A stretch of DNA of 64,000 bases from positions 7,750,001 through 7,814,000 of the forward strand of contig CM106585.1 of the NCBI GenBank assembly GCA_048013815.1, read 5' to 3'. The notes beneath the pieces were generated by a model. It had not been told where the DNA came from. It made no database searches and saw nothing but the letters and a program-made list of their open reading frames with translations. This DNA is from Setoptus koraiensis (lineage: Eukaryota; Arthropoda). The position numbers and the translations under genes were made by a program. Below, one piece after another: positions 1-12,196 of this stretch. How positions within the stretch are numbered: position 1 is the stretch's first letter; each line of letters starts with the position of its first letter.

Positions 1-280
1 CGAGCTACCACCGAAAAGAATGGCTCGTCTAGACGCGCATGGTAACGGAACATTGTCGATGAAAAGTGAACACAATTTCTTTAAACTCACACACACACAC
101 ACACGAAAAAGAGGCCATAGTTTTGCTGGCTGGCAACAGCAGAGCGAAATGGGGCCCGGCGAGCCGTCGGAATCGTAATACGAGTTGCCAGCAGCAACTA
201 CCAGAGGGGCCCGTAATTTCTAGACAGAGCGTTATTTGCATGCATAATACCGGCGCCACTAGGTGCACATGCATGCATAC

Positions 281-304
281 ACATTTATATATATATATAA
301 ATGT
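281..304. repeat. 24-bp AT palindrome
   Basis: ACATTTATATAT followed by its reverse complement. It is built on a TA microsatellite, so the symmetry is partly trivial. Confidence 0.7.
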
Positions 305-982
305 ATATATCAGAGGCAGCCAGCGAGCGGCGCCAACGGACCAACCAACGGCTACATAAACATGACAGGTGAATTAAGCGTGCGCGCGGGCGCGCGCAGT
401 TATCGGCGGCCCCCATTAAACCTTGAACTGAATTTCGCCCACACGACACACACACACACACACCCGGGCACACGATGACGCAATAGGCGCACTCGCTCCG
501 TTATGCAACGCCGATCGACCAAACCGTTTGGCTGGGGGCTGCAGGCTGGGCCAGGCAAAAGGGGCAACGGGGCAAAGGGGCGCAGAGTGGCGACCGGGCG
601 ACAGGGGCAAGGGGGCCGTCGACAAATAACGATGTACGCTAATCGGGCCCATCAGCAATGACGCCAGTGTCAGCGGCATCACAGTGGCACAAGTGGCAGC
701 GTATTAGCATAAAAAACTACCACTACTCGGCCCCAGTGACGTCGAAGGAGAGCGTCGAAATTAACGGGCGATCATCGACAATTTTGTGAGTTTCTTGCTG
801 GTTGCGCCGTTCGCGCCGCTCTTGTCGCTGCGCTTGCCGGGGGCCCCCGCTCGCCGCTCGCAGCTCGCAGCCAACCAATTAGCGGTGCATGCCGGCGAGG
901 CCCAATTGCGCGTAACAAGCGGGCATAGATCACGTCTTGTGTGCTATGAGAGCGCTGTGAGAGCGCCCGATTGACGCGAAAG

Positions 983-1018
983 ACGCGCAACACGCGCAAC
1001 ACGCGCAACACGCGCAAG
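983..1018. repeat. 10-bp minisatellite, about 3.6 copies
   Basis: Unit ACGCGCAACA in near-perfect tandem copies. Confidence 0.85.
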
Positions 1019-1636
1019 TGTGCATCAGATGTGGAGGCGCCCAGGCTATAAGTTATAAGCATAAGTGAGTCGATCACCTCTTGCCCGTTGGCTCGCCAAC
1101 CGGCCCGACGCACTGCACGGGCAATATATCAAGCGCCGGCCCGGCCACCTATATGGCGGCCCGTGACGATCGGGCGGCCGCGCCGGCCAGCCGGCTCGCA
1201 ACTTGTGCGCGCCACAAGCGTCAGGCCGGCAATTTCTCACATGGGCCCTAATCTCGCCTCTAATCTTGTGTGATCTTGTGATTTTGTGATGGCGCGATCT
1301 CGCGCGATCCTGTGATCGTTTGATCGTGTGATCGTGTGGTCTTGTCATCTCGCCATCTCGCCATCTCGGCGGCTCGGCGTCTCGCGATCTGGCCGGCCCG
1401 AGCCAGTGTGCAGCCGGGGCGTTTGCCCGAGATGCCAGCGATCGTGTCAATCAAACAGCACGGCACATGTGCACAAAGGGCCCCTCTTGACTTGTGGCGC
1501 GTCTGCGTTCAGCGGCGACACGATAAGAGTTGTTAAATAGTGCCAGACACAACAGCAATTTCTCTATATTTTATTTTATTTCTCTCTACGCACATACTCT
1601 GTATGCACTCCGTATACACTCTGCTGCATACACTCC

Positions 1637-1699
1637 GGCCCGGCGGTATATGAACGGCCCGGCGGTACATGAGCGGCCCGGCGGTACATGAGCGGCCGG
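1637..1699. repeat. 19-bp minisatellite, about 3.3 copies
   Basis: Unit GGCCCGGCGGTACATGAGC, with starts at 1637, 1656, 1675 and 1694. Confidence 0.85.
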
Positions 1700-2104
1700 G
1701 CCGACTGTGCGTGTCGGCCTCCATCTCGTGCGCGTGTTGCGCTCGCTTTTATCTCTCGGTCGTTGCCTAATCTTCTGCGGGCCAACGGGGCCCCACTTCG
1801 GACACTTAGCGCCGCGTTGTAGCAGCGGCCAGCAAGTCATTGTGTGAATGGGCCCGCCAGTGAATGGGCAGCCCTTGTTTTGTTGGCACGCGCAGTTATA
1901 ACGCACAAACAAATAGACAGGCGCACCAGTTTCGGAACCCATTAAAGTCGATCGGCCACGAGAAATCTACGAGAATAAATTACTCTGTCTGGCCGCGAAC
2001 AAAGCCGGCCAGCCAGGCCACGGGGCGTTGGGCTGCCAACGGCGGAACAACAACAACAGCACCTGAGGTGAAAATTGTCACGTGAAATGGTGGCCCCTCA
2101 TTCT

Positions 2105-2258
2105 GGCTGCATTTGTCGCTATATTCGGGCTGCATTCGTCGCTATGTTCGGGCTGCGTCTGTCGCTATGTTCGGGCTGCATTTGCCGCTATATTCGGGCC
2201 CCATTTGCCGCTATATTCGGGCTGCATTCGTCGCTATGTTCGGGCTGCATTCCGGCTC
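2105..2258. repeat. 23-bp minisatellite, about 6.7 copies
   Basis: GGCTGC anchors recur exactly every 23 bases (2105, 2128, 2151, 2174, 2197, 2220, 2243). The unit reads GGCTGCATTCGTCGCTATGT plus TCG. Copies differ by single substitutions only. Confidence 0.95.
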
Positions 2259-2880
2259 GCTAGAAATAGCGGGCGATCTCGTTGACCGCTCCGTTCCAGC
2301 TGAATGCGCTCACCTGTCCCGGGGCCGGTTGTCTTGTCGGTGTCCGGCCGGCATAATAGATTAGCCGGGTGGGGCGTGCCTCTAGAAGAGTTTATTTTCA
2401 AAGAAAACTCCAGAAATTGCAATACAACTATCATAGTATTACTATGTACATAGATAATAGATAATGGACAATAGCGGGGTTAATTTTTTAAAAGTCACAA
2501 AGACACACCAGCTACAAACAACACCATTTTCCACTTATATTGACAACTATTACCGGATGACATTTGCGCACACTGGCCGACCCAAGGTGGCCCGTTCATT
2601 TGTTGTCGTCTGGCCAGCTCCGACGTGATACCATCGGATCGTGTCTTGGCACATACTTGGGTGTTGTACGTTGTACACTGTATGCCAACATATACAATGG
2701 ACACTGTCAGTTAGTCGGCAGTGTCAGTCTGTAACAACTGTCTCAACTGTTGTCCTGATCGAATCGATCCTATCCAACTTGATCCGATCCGATCAGGCCA
2801 ATCGCACCTATGATCTGATCAAGCCAATTCCAGACCCGCCGGCTCAACTCGGAATGGACTGTCCGCCAAATAGAGCGCTT

Positions 2881-2931
2881 GCCCAATGTAGGGCCCAATG
2901 TAGGGCCCAATGTAGAGCCCAATGTAGGGCC
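2881..2931. repeat. 12-bp minisatellite, about 4 copies
   Basis: Unit GCCCAATGTAGG, four near-identical copies. Confidence 0.9.
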
Positions 2932-3303
2932 AGCGAAAATCATGAGGCCAGCGCAAATGTCGCCGGGAGATGGCGGCTCGAATTAGATAAGATCGCAGAA
3001 GAATTGATATGGAGACAGACAGTGGACAGCGGACAGCGAAAGTTAGCAGCTAAATCATTTTCGTGCAATGATCAGTTTAGGTTGTCTAAGGTGACCCAAT
3101 AGACAACAACAATAACAATAAAGGGCGCCCAGCAAAGCCGGCCGAGATAAGGATCGCGCGAGAAGTCAATTCAAATGGACTCATACATAACACACACACA
3201 TTGAAAAGAGTCACTACACTATCTAGCTTGCTATAACGAGCTATAGAGGGCCATAGAGAGAATGACATCATTACTGAAAGAGGGCGAAATTCTCAGTCGC
3301 TAG

Positions 3304-3323
3304 GTCGCTAGGCGCCTAGCGAC
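3304..3323. repeat. 20-bp perfect palindrome
   Basis: GTCGCTAGGC followed by its exact reverse complement, flanked by further GTCGCTAG and GCGACTTGC copies. Confidence 0.9.
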
Positions 3324-3674
3324 TTGCGACTTGCGTAAGCTGACTTGGCAGCGTCGCTAAGTATATTAGTATAGCAGCAGCAAGCGCTGGCTATATTTGG
3401 AGCTAGTTTGGCCAGTGGTCTCATGTGAGGCGCCGCGATTGCTGGCTTAGCAAATGGCCAGCGGAGTCCGTTAGTCAGCGGGGCCCGTTAGCCAGCCGAT
3501 TGGCGGCGCTGACTGGACATTGGGCACTGGTCAGAGTTCAAACTGGCCACTGCTGCTACTCAATTGATTGTGCCAGTCACCTAGGCACTCATTTGATCGA
3601 TAAATGGGCACCGGTCGCTCCCTCTCTCGCCCGTTCGCTCTCAAGTGGCCTTCCACTTCTTGCAGCCAGCCGCT

Positions 3675-3709
3675 AACACACACACACACACGCACACACA
3701 CACACACAC
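3675..3709. repeat. (CA)n microsatellite
   Basis: A CA tract interrupted once by CG. Confidence 0.9.
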
Positions 3710-5943
3710 TATTAGCGGGGGACAATTGTGCTTTAGTTAGTCGCTGCTACTAATATTGGTGCTGGCGGTGGTGTAAAAATGAAATGAGACCCTTCCACTC
3801 CCCCCGCCTCCCATTCTCTCTCCCTATACAGAGTGACAGATAACGGCAGCGCTTTGGGGAGGCAGCGGGCCCGCTCGAAAACAGCCACTGACCATCGGAG
3901 CGAGCAAATGACGCGACAAACTCAGCCCTGTGAGCGACACACGAGCACACACGTCAAACAAGAACGGGGGGCCCCAAAGCAGCGCGCGCAAACCGAAAGT
4001 AAAAGTAAAACCGACAAACTGATTGCATGATTGGGCCCACCGAGAGCCTATTGGAAAGCCATTGGGAATGGGAGAGAACGGAATAACATTGCAGCCAGCT
4101 AACTGGCTGGCTGGCTGGCTGGCTTTCTCGTTGCTGGCTCTCGCACGCATGTACGCGCAGTGTTCACCTTGAACACTGCTCACCTTGATAATGGCTCGCG
4201 TTGCTCGGGGTGTCTCTAACGGGACTTGTGGGCCGACCAACTACCAATCGCGGGCCCCAATCCCTCAATCGGCTAACTGGCAGCCAGATTGAGGGATTGA
4301 GGCGACTACTTGTGGTGATGTTAGCAGCGACCGATTGACTGAAACGGAGCAAAGTGATGCGCGCGCGCGCCCGATCCAATCCATTTCCAAATGTTCACTT
4401 TTCATACACCAATTATAATTGCCTGACCCTCTCTCTCTCTCTTTCCCGCTATTTCTATATTAATTCAACTGACTGAGCCGCGCGTTTCCCCAAGCGACTT
4501 GCACCTAGCTCAGGTGAGTCCGCTAGCCCGGGCTAAGGTCAGAACGGGGGCCCCCCCGTTCATACGTGTGTGTGTTCGCGAAGCTAGCGGCAATCGAAAT
4601 TGTCAGTTGCAGTCGTAGTTGTCGCGACAACAGCGACAGCAGCAGCCGATGACGACAAACAACGCGTTCGTTGCGTTCGTTCGTGTCTACAACTGTCGTG
4701 TTACATATACACGAGGCCAAGTTTACGGCTAACTTGCCCGGCTCGACACACACACACACACAATATCTTGGCTATTGCATTTTAGTCTAGTGCGACCCAA
4801 ATCGGCGACGCCGGCCCCAATGGGCGCAAACCATTGGCAAACACACGTAGGCAATTAATATCAGGCAGCGAAGGTAGTGGCGTTCGGTGGCGAGCTGATC
4901 GCTGTTGGCGCTGCCAGGCCGTAAGTAAATAACATACTATATGACTATATGAGCAAACTGTACAGTACAGTGTACAGTACACATATGTTGTGCGTAATAA
5001 TTGAATATAAATATTGAATTATTTTATGTGCATTCATGCAAGCTAACAGCGACAACAACAACATTATTGCTGCTGCTGCTGATGCAAATAGTGATATCCG
5101 ATGATAGGCAAATTTATCAAACAAATTATCATGTAACAACATTGATGATTATTGTGTTAGCAGCGCCATCACCAGCGGCGCATCAAATACCGAGAAAGAA
5201 ATTTTGATAGACAGATATATCATAGATATTATCATGATAAAGTGCAATATTTGCAGTGCAATGTTTCTAGCTAACCGTGTTAGAGGCGCGCTAAACACTT
5301 CGTGTGTGTGTGTACATATTGATATAGTGATGCAGCAAGCCGCCTATACAGCCAACAAACAAGTGCAACAAACAATAATAAATCAATGATTTAGCTCACC
5401 TTGATTGATCCATTTTGACCGACTCCAAGACACAAGCTGCGTATTCCAATGTTTTGTGTAGCACGTGTTGGGGCACAGATCCATGCTCTAGATGCGCGGC
5501 CAATTCGCGCAAACTGATGAGCGATACAATAATAATTTATTTAGTTATTGTTGCCGTTGTCGTTGATTCGATTTGATTTGATTTAATTCAATTTGAAGCA
5601 TTGATGCATTGATTCATTGATGAGCGGCGATGAAAATTTGGTGTCGAGATTGGCGATTTTGGTTGATTTGCGTGATTTTCATTTTCATTCAGTGTTGCAT
5701 GGCGTTGGAGCGAGTTATTCAACATGTTTCGGCGGGCATTCGTTGATTCCAGTCGGCCAGCATCACGTGGCCCGAGTGTGATGCATTTCGCAGTGATCAA
5801 CGTGTGCAGTTGAGGTTTTCATCGGTTTTCGAACAAGATTTTTTCGAAGAAAATTTTTGGACAATTTTTCGGGGCAATTTTTCGAGATTTTTTTTCAAAA
5901 TATTTTTTTGATATATTTTTTGAGGAATTTTTTTGTGTAGAAA

Positions 5944-6070
5944 TTTTCGTTTCATAGTTTCGTCGATACGGAAATTTCACAGTTTGGGCAATACCGAAAT
6001 TTCACAGTTTGGGCGATGCCGAAATTTCACAATTTGGGCGATATCGAAATTTCATGGTTTCGGTGATGAT
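5944..6070. repeat. 25-bp minisatellite, about 5 copies
   Basis: GAAATTTCAC words begin at 5971, 5996, 6021 and 6046. Units read like GAAATTTCACAGTTTGGGCG plus five bases. The outer copies are diverged. Confidence 0.85.
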
Positions 6071-6712
6071 TTTTTTTTTTGCAATTTTTATTATCGTTGG
6101 CAGGGGTCGTTGATTTTTTGATTGGTTGTGAGATAAACATTTATGGTATTAGTATTACTGTCCTGATAGAATTGAAATTGAATTCGGCACAGAGGCGCCG
6201 GTAAGTAACGAAAGGGAGGGGGCCTGATGAAATAAAGTGAATGAAACTAAACGGAAAAGAAAAATCATTTGCCCTCAACTAGACATTGTTGATTTGTTTG
6301 CGTTTTTCGCCTCTGATTGGCTAGTTTGCTGGTGGATGGTGCACACTCACTTAGCAAATAGATGCTGTAGGCTATAGGTGGTGCTTATAAACGGTTATCT
6401 AGATAGAGAGCCGAGCGAGTGCGATAATTAATTATTATACAAAGGATCGGCGGCAGCGGGGGCAACTTGGCTCAATGTCGCTGGCGCTGGCTTAGTTCTC
6501 GAATTTCGATTTTGTTCGTGCGTTGAACAACAGCAACAACAACAACGATATAATTTACTGACTTATTTATCGGGATATCTATTTATATATGTATTAATAT
6601 AAATGCGTATATATCAGTTACTTTAGCCCACTGGTGGCTGGAAACTGGAACTTGTGAACTGAAAAGTCTTCTCTTATTTGTTAGCTTTTTCTCTCTTGTT
6701 CTCACTATGTCG

Positions 6713-7004
6713 CTACTTGGCAAATGATGATGGATGATTGAGACGGCACGATGAGGGCCCCCCGTTCGAAGTTGGAACAGCGCACCACGATATTGCGTGC
6801 TGACAATTGTTGTTGTTGTTGTCGGTGATGTTTGTGCTGGGACTGTCGTCGGTTGGCGGTTGTTGGCGTGAGTGGCGCGTCGTGTTGCGCCGCATCGTGC
6901 GCGGATATCGTCGCGCATTAGGCAACGCGTAGCTCGTGGCGAGACCCTCAACACCAGCACCACCGCCAGCGCCACCGCTACCACCGGGGGCGGGAATTGC
7001 GCGC
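6713..7004 (-). CDS. Possible next exon of the low-complexity gene (weak)
   Basis: On the minus strand, a pyrimidine-rich run (CCCCCCTCTCCCCTGTCCC) precedes CAAG|GCGC. Taken as an acceptor, this leaves one base before the frame, which is what the phase-2 donor at 13855 needs. The frame reads a Gly-rich start (APGGSGGAGGG), then ATSYALPNARRYPRTMRRN and a short Thr/Asn-rich part, similar in character to the upstream exons. No convincing donor was found, so the 3' end is arbitrary. It may be chance. Confidence 0.2.
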
Positions 7005-7477
7005 CTTGCCATTGGGACAGGGGAGAGGGGGGCTGGCACCATTGCCGCAAGAGGCCAGACAGAGCCAGAGGGAAAGTTGCCGCTTGCATGTAAGCAGTTG
7101 GCCGGCTGGCTGATAGATGGACAGCAAACACACAGATAGATAAATAGATCTATCGTCTATCTATCGTTTTTCTGGCGGTGTTGCCGTGGACACAATTGTG
7201 CGCACTCGAATCACACACAAAAGTGCTCATGCGCGCCCCCTCACGCCCGTTCATCCGCACCTAATCAGGTGGCAACAGTGGCTCGCACTGTTCAGCGGCC
7301 GGCCGGCGGGCCAACAGTTTAGCCAGCGGACAGGCCAGCTCCGCACCAGACAATTCAGACAGTTTGGCCAAAAGCCCAACAATTGTTGTCTGGTGCGTGT
7401 GTGCGCGGGGCCCCGGCCCGGCCACTGGTTCGGCATCACCTAAGGGGCGCATTTGGATTGGGGCGATTTATAGCGCC

Positions 7478-7505
7478 GTTGGGGCCCGCGCGCGCGGGCC
7501 CCAAC
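7478..7505. repeat. 28-bp perfect GC-rich palindrome
   Basis: The arm GTTGGGGCCCGCGC meets its exact reverse complement with no spacer, and each arm contains a GGGCCC word. Confidence 0.95.
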
Positions 7506-7924
7506 TAGCAAATACAAACCACGCGAGGGAGAAAAGAGCTAGAGGCCAAGACAAGTGCGAGGGACACAAAAGAAAGATACACGAGATACACGCTGGACTT
7601 GGCATACTAATAGACAGCCGGCTATCACTAACATTGGCAGCTGGCAACCATTTCAAAACTTGGAACCAGTTAGACGCAATTGGTCGCCTTTTTTCTTCTC
7701 GGCGCGTCTTCTCGCCGGGCAGTTGTGCTCTCAAAATGGGTCCAGTCGAGAGAAAGAAAAATGGCAAAAATAAAATAATAAACAAAAAATGAGTGACGCA
7801 CAACAATGCTGGTCCACTGAATATTCATATTGTACACGAACACACACACACACACACACGAACACTTACGAGCGTCAGATTATGCCAATCAATGCTAGCT
7901 GGCCAGCGCGATTCGCTGGACCAG

Positions 7925-7992
7925 ACTGGCCGAACCGTTAAACTGGCCGAACCGTTAAACTGGCCGAACCGTTAAACCGGCCGAACTGCTCG
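7925..7992. repeat. 17-bp minisatellite, 4 copies
   Basis: Unit ACTGGCCGAACCGTTAA, three identical copies and a diverged fourth. Confidence 0.9.
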
Positions 7993-8241
7993 GGCCACTG
8001 AAGCGATAAAGATACGCCAAAATGAAGAGTTTGCAACTGGTCGAGCGGGGGCGCCCGCCAAGCCAAATGGGCAAATGGGTGGAAAAACTAACAAACTGTG
8101 CACAATCAACTCGACTGCGAATTAGGCGCCCAATGGAATTTTTCGCCATTCAATCACGACAAATGTACATGTGTCGCTCTGTCGCCCCACTGTCTCGCTG
8201 GCCAGCAATCAGTAGCGGCCAAGTTGGTCAGTCTCACCAGT

Positions 8242-8331
8242 CGATTTGTTGTCGCCAGCCGATTTGTCGTCGCCAGCCGATTCGTCGTCGCCAGCCGATT
8301 TGTCGTCGCCAGCCGATTTGTCGTTGCCAGC
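8242..8331. repeat. 18-bp minisatellite, 5 copies
   Basis: Unit CGATTTGTCGTCGCCAGC. Although 18 is a multiple of three, I see no supported exon around it. Confidence 0.9.
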
Positions 8332-9964
8332 GTCACTCAATGGGCGCCAAATCGAGTTATCTATTATCGGCTCTCTGTTGTTTGTCACGGTCGCCGATTA
8401 TGCAACCGTGAACGTCTTGCCAGCATTTGCCTTTTTATTTGCCTATTGTTGGCCGTTCATTTTCTGTCTGTTCGCCACCATCCGAATACCACTTGCTCTT
8501 GTGGGCTGCTCATTGGTGGCTGCTTGCTTATTAGAGCGGGCGTCTCAATATTGAAATTATCATCAATTCAACCAGCACTGATTTTATCTGAATTCATCTC
8601 GGGCTCTCATCGATACACTATATCGGATATAGATCATTTTTGATTTAAACCACTTTTTGGTCGTAATGATTTCTATTGATGTTCGCGTTCCTCAAAATGC
8701 ATTTCATTCATGATTTCTGGTCTTTTTCAGCAAACTGTTCGGGTTTAAATCATAACAAAACGACGATAATGGAAACATGGAGACCCACACTCTGGTTTGT
8801 GTTATGTAATGCAATTATGACGCATTCTTTTTTTTTGCAGTCACATCCTGCGATAAACAAACTGTGAATACAAGACAGTGTAAAAACGGAGCATAGCGCC
8901 ATCTGAGGACCCACACTCGTTCTGACTAGTTGGTTTGTTTTGTTGCTGGCCAACTGAATCAGTGGATGCTTCCGCGACAAACGATGGATCGAAAACAGTT
9001 ACAATTGGACCTCATGTGAGCCATCGGTGTGCACTGATGCAGCACCATGTAGATCAATTGGTCAGCCCGGCCTGGCACTTTGTAACAAAACGAAATTTTG
9101 CTCTCTCAATTTCACTGTCACTTGTCAGCGAACTATGGCCACCAACGGCCATGGCGCGTATTTGTGGAGACAGGTGAGTCTTGAAGCAGCAGCCAACACT
9201 GTGTTGGTGGGCTTAAATCATCTATAGATCATAAAGCACGGGATGACACTTGGGTGCTCGTGCCACATTTCGGCCCTCTTGTGCTGGCTGTTGCTTGCGT
9301 TAATTATTAGCCTATATATATTTGAGGCGATACATGAGCGGATCTGATCGAGAATATATTGCAACCGCTAAAGTTGGGCTTATCGATAACACGTGATCAC
9401 GTAATGAAGTGATACTTTTCGGTAATGTTTTCTCGTGGTTTACACCATCACTGGTGGTTACCAGTGATGCCGTGGTAAAACAAACTGACGATTAGAGGGC
9501 CAACCAAAAGCACAGCCACTAATGACTTTGTCATCGTTGATGCTCGCTGATGCGGCCACACTGACACAGTGACACTATTTCTCTCGTATCGCACCTGATA
9601 GAAACAGAGCAGCAGACATACTGATACACATATATCATAACGTTACGTAACTCTCACACATACCGTTATAAAACAAGACACAAATTCGCACAAATTGAAT
9701 GGACGAGCTGCGAAAGCTGCACGGGCACGAAACGAGCGGCGGCTCATTAGCAATATCATTTTTTAATTAGCGCCAGTTTGGTTAGCGCTGGCTGCCCGTT
9801 AAATGTAACCCATTAAATGTGGGTTATATTTATAGCCGTTAGATACACGCCGACGGAAAATGATGATTCCGGTAATGATTGCGCGGCCAGAGCGCCAGCA
9901 GCCCGTTGAGTGCCGGTGCCCGGTTCGCAAACCCAAATAAATGACTCGTCGTCGCTGGCTCGCT

Positions 9965-10008
9965 GATTAGATGAGCCAGTGAGCTCGCCGGAGCTGGCTC
10001 ATCTAATC
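9965..10008. repeat. Inverted repeat / hairpin, 15-bp stem
   Basis: GATTAGATGAGCCAG at 9965-9979 pairs perfectly with 9994-10008 around a 14-base loop. Confidence 0.9.
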
Positions 10009-11056
10009 GCTGGCACCCTCGTGCCTGAGTGGCAGTTTCAGGCCTCGGTATCACTGAGTCGGTTCGGGCCTCGGTATCACTGAGTCGGTAGCGAGCAGTG
10101 TATCGTCACCTATGCACTGAATACGCGAATTGAGCAATGCGTGGGGCCCGGCGAGTGCGTGGGGCCCACAGCTCAGTGATACGCGGACAAACGGAGCGGC
10201 TAATGATTGCTATCTGGTGGTCGGCCGGCCGCGCGCTTGTGTGCAAGTTCATTTGATTGGCGCGCCAGTGATGGCGAGCTGGATTAGCTGTGCAACTGTC
10301 AGCGTATTATTATCCGCATATCGCCGTCGTCGTTATGATGATATAAGCCATTGTTGGCGCACTCATTCGCATATTCTCGCATATATATACTCGCATATAT
10401 ATTTATTCTCATATATATATTCGCATATATATATATATACGTTCGCATATATGGGCCGAGAGTGGCCGGTTGCGCCGGTGAGGGCCGGGTTTTGTTTTTG
10501 TGGCGCGCAGCACATAATGAAAATGATTCGCTCGTTGTGTTGTCATCGTAATGGTTGATGTGGTCGCCGTTGGACAGATATGCTAATAACAACAGCAATA
10601 ATCAGCCGACAATGGGCACTTTTGTTGGCAAGCTGACAACAGTTGCCCGCCAGTGCTGGCCGCTGGCCACAGCTGAGCGGGGATAAAATATCAGCGCCAT
10701 CACACCGATATCCGTATTTATATCGGTATGAGTGGGGCCCGCTCATGATGAATAGACCGGTTATTATCATTGCAGTTTAGCGTCGGTTGTGGTCTTGAGT
10801 GAGTGTATCGCGCCGTAAAATGGTGAAATGGTAACAACGGAACAACAGCAAAATAGTAACAGCGGCAAAACGGCGAAACGGGCAAAATGGCGAAACGGGA
10901 AAAATGGCAAAATGGGGGCGCCCAAGCCAAGCGAGCGGCTCAGGTGTTAACCAGGTGAGCCAACGTGACATGCAAGCCAATTGTTGTTGGCTGACTGGCC
11001 CAAACAACCGGCTGACACTAACAAAAAGTGCACTGTTAGTGCACCAGCCAGCCAGC

Positions 11057-11100
11057 CAGTTTTGCCAGTTTTGCCAGTTTTGCCAGTTTTGCCAGTTTTG
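11057..11100. repeat. 9-bp minisatellite, about 5 copies
   Basis: Unit CAGTTTTGC, perfect copies, following a GCCAGCCAGC tract. Confidence 0.9.
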
Positions 11101-11319
11101 AGCCACTGGCAGCCACAGATAGAAAGATGCAAAAGATAGTTGGCATAATGAATAACGTGGCCGCTTAATCTAATGCAAGCGCAACCATCCATCATGCTGA
11201 TTATTTACTAACAAAAGCATATCGACGACATAACGACGCTACTAATACAACCGCATAGACATCGTGTGTCACTGCTCTGTCGAGATATTGCGTCATTGTT
11301 GCCCGTTCGATTGCACTTT

Positions 11320-11508
11320 GGGTGCTTGTTGTTGTTGTTGTTGATGCTGTTGCTGTTGTTGTCGTCGCTTGTCAGAATGTGTTGTTGTTGGCTGGTGATG
11401 CAACAATTCAGTCGATTGAATTCTCGGTGCGATCATTGTTTCTCTTGTCGCCCGTCGTTCGTTTAGTTTCGCTCTTCCATTTGTCGCGTTGCCATTGTTG
11501 TCGTCATC

Positions 11509-11577
<69 letters not shown>

Positions 11578-11610
11578 GTTGTCGTCGTTATTGTTGTTGT
11601 GTTGTCGCCT
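11320..11610. repeat. TTG-rich trinucleotide block
   Basis: Two TTG clusters (about 11325-11365 and 11508-11600), the latter with a near-uninterrupted core at 11519-11581. Read on the minus strand it gives Asn/Asp and Gln runs similar to the exons, but good splice sites are lacking. Confidence 0.7.
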
Positions 11611-12170
11611 CGCAGCGGCACTCAAAATCATCATCTTGTTTTGGTGTGTCGCAACTGACGCGCTCTCTGCCAGCAGCAGCTAGCTCTGTTTGGTTCGCCC
11701 GTTGGCTCTATTTAGCTGCAGTTAGACCACTCCAGTTGTGCCAGTTTATCAATGAAAACAATATTAACAAAGTGTCGTTGTGTCATGCAAATTGTAGCTT
11801 GTTTGTAGCGTGTTTTGTTTACATCATCATCGCATATTCACCAGCGACAACAACAACAGCAGCAGCAGCAGTAGCAACAACAACAACAACAACGACAGTA
11901 ACAGCAACAACAACAACGACAGTAACAACAACAACAGATCACAGGGGCCTCTTGGGCAACAATGGCAACGCTCGCTAGCCAGGACAAAAACAGTTATGCT
12001 AATCAATATTGTCGCGTATCCCCATTGGCTCGCCGGTTGCTCGCTCACAATTGTCAGCTAATGATTGTTGCTTTATGCTAATATGCGTTCAGCGCGTTGT
12101 TTAACGTGTTGTTTGTTGTGTCATTTGGTGGCGCGTTGCCGGCGAGTATAGTGATTGTTGTTTAGTTGTT

Positions 12171-12196
12171 GTGTACGGTGTACGTACACCGTACAC
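12171..12196. repeat. 26-bp perfect palindrome
   Basis: The arm GTGTACGGTGTAC meets its exact reverse complement with no spacer. Its GTAC-centred core and GTGTAC words resemble the centre of the 40-bp palindrome at 55179. Confidence 0.95.

Larger units (their letters stand above)
1..6712. other. Gene-poor region, left end
   Basis: No supported coding exon. It holds several minisatellites, CA microsatellites, a 20-bp palindrome at 3304 and many GGGCCC words. The stretch from about 5.4 to 6.3 kb is T-rich and contains a 25-bp tandem repeat. If the minus-strand low-complexity gene continues, this is intron or 3' sequence. Confidence 0.5.

Noticed and set aside
8098-8643. Plus-strand frame of 181 codons over the 18-bp repeat
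   Set aside because: Its length comes from the minisatellite; no family resemblance and no splice sites of note.
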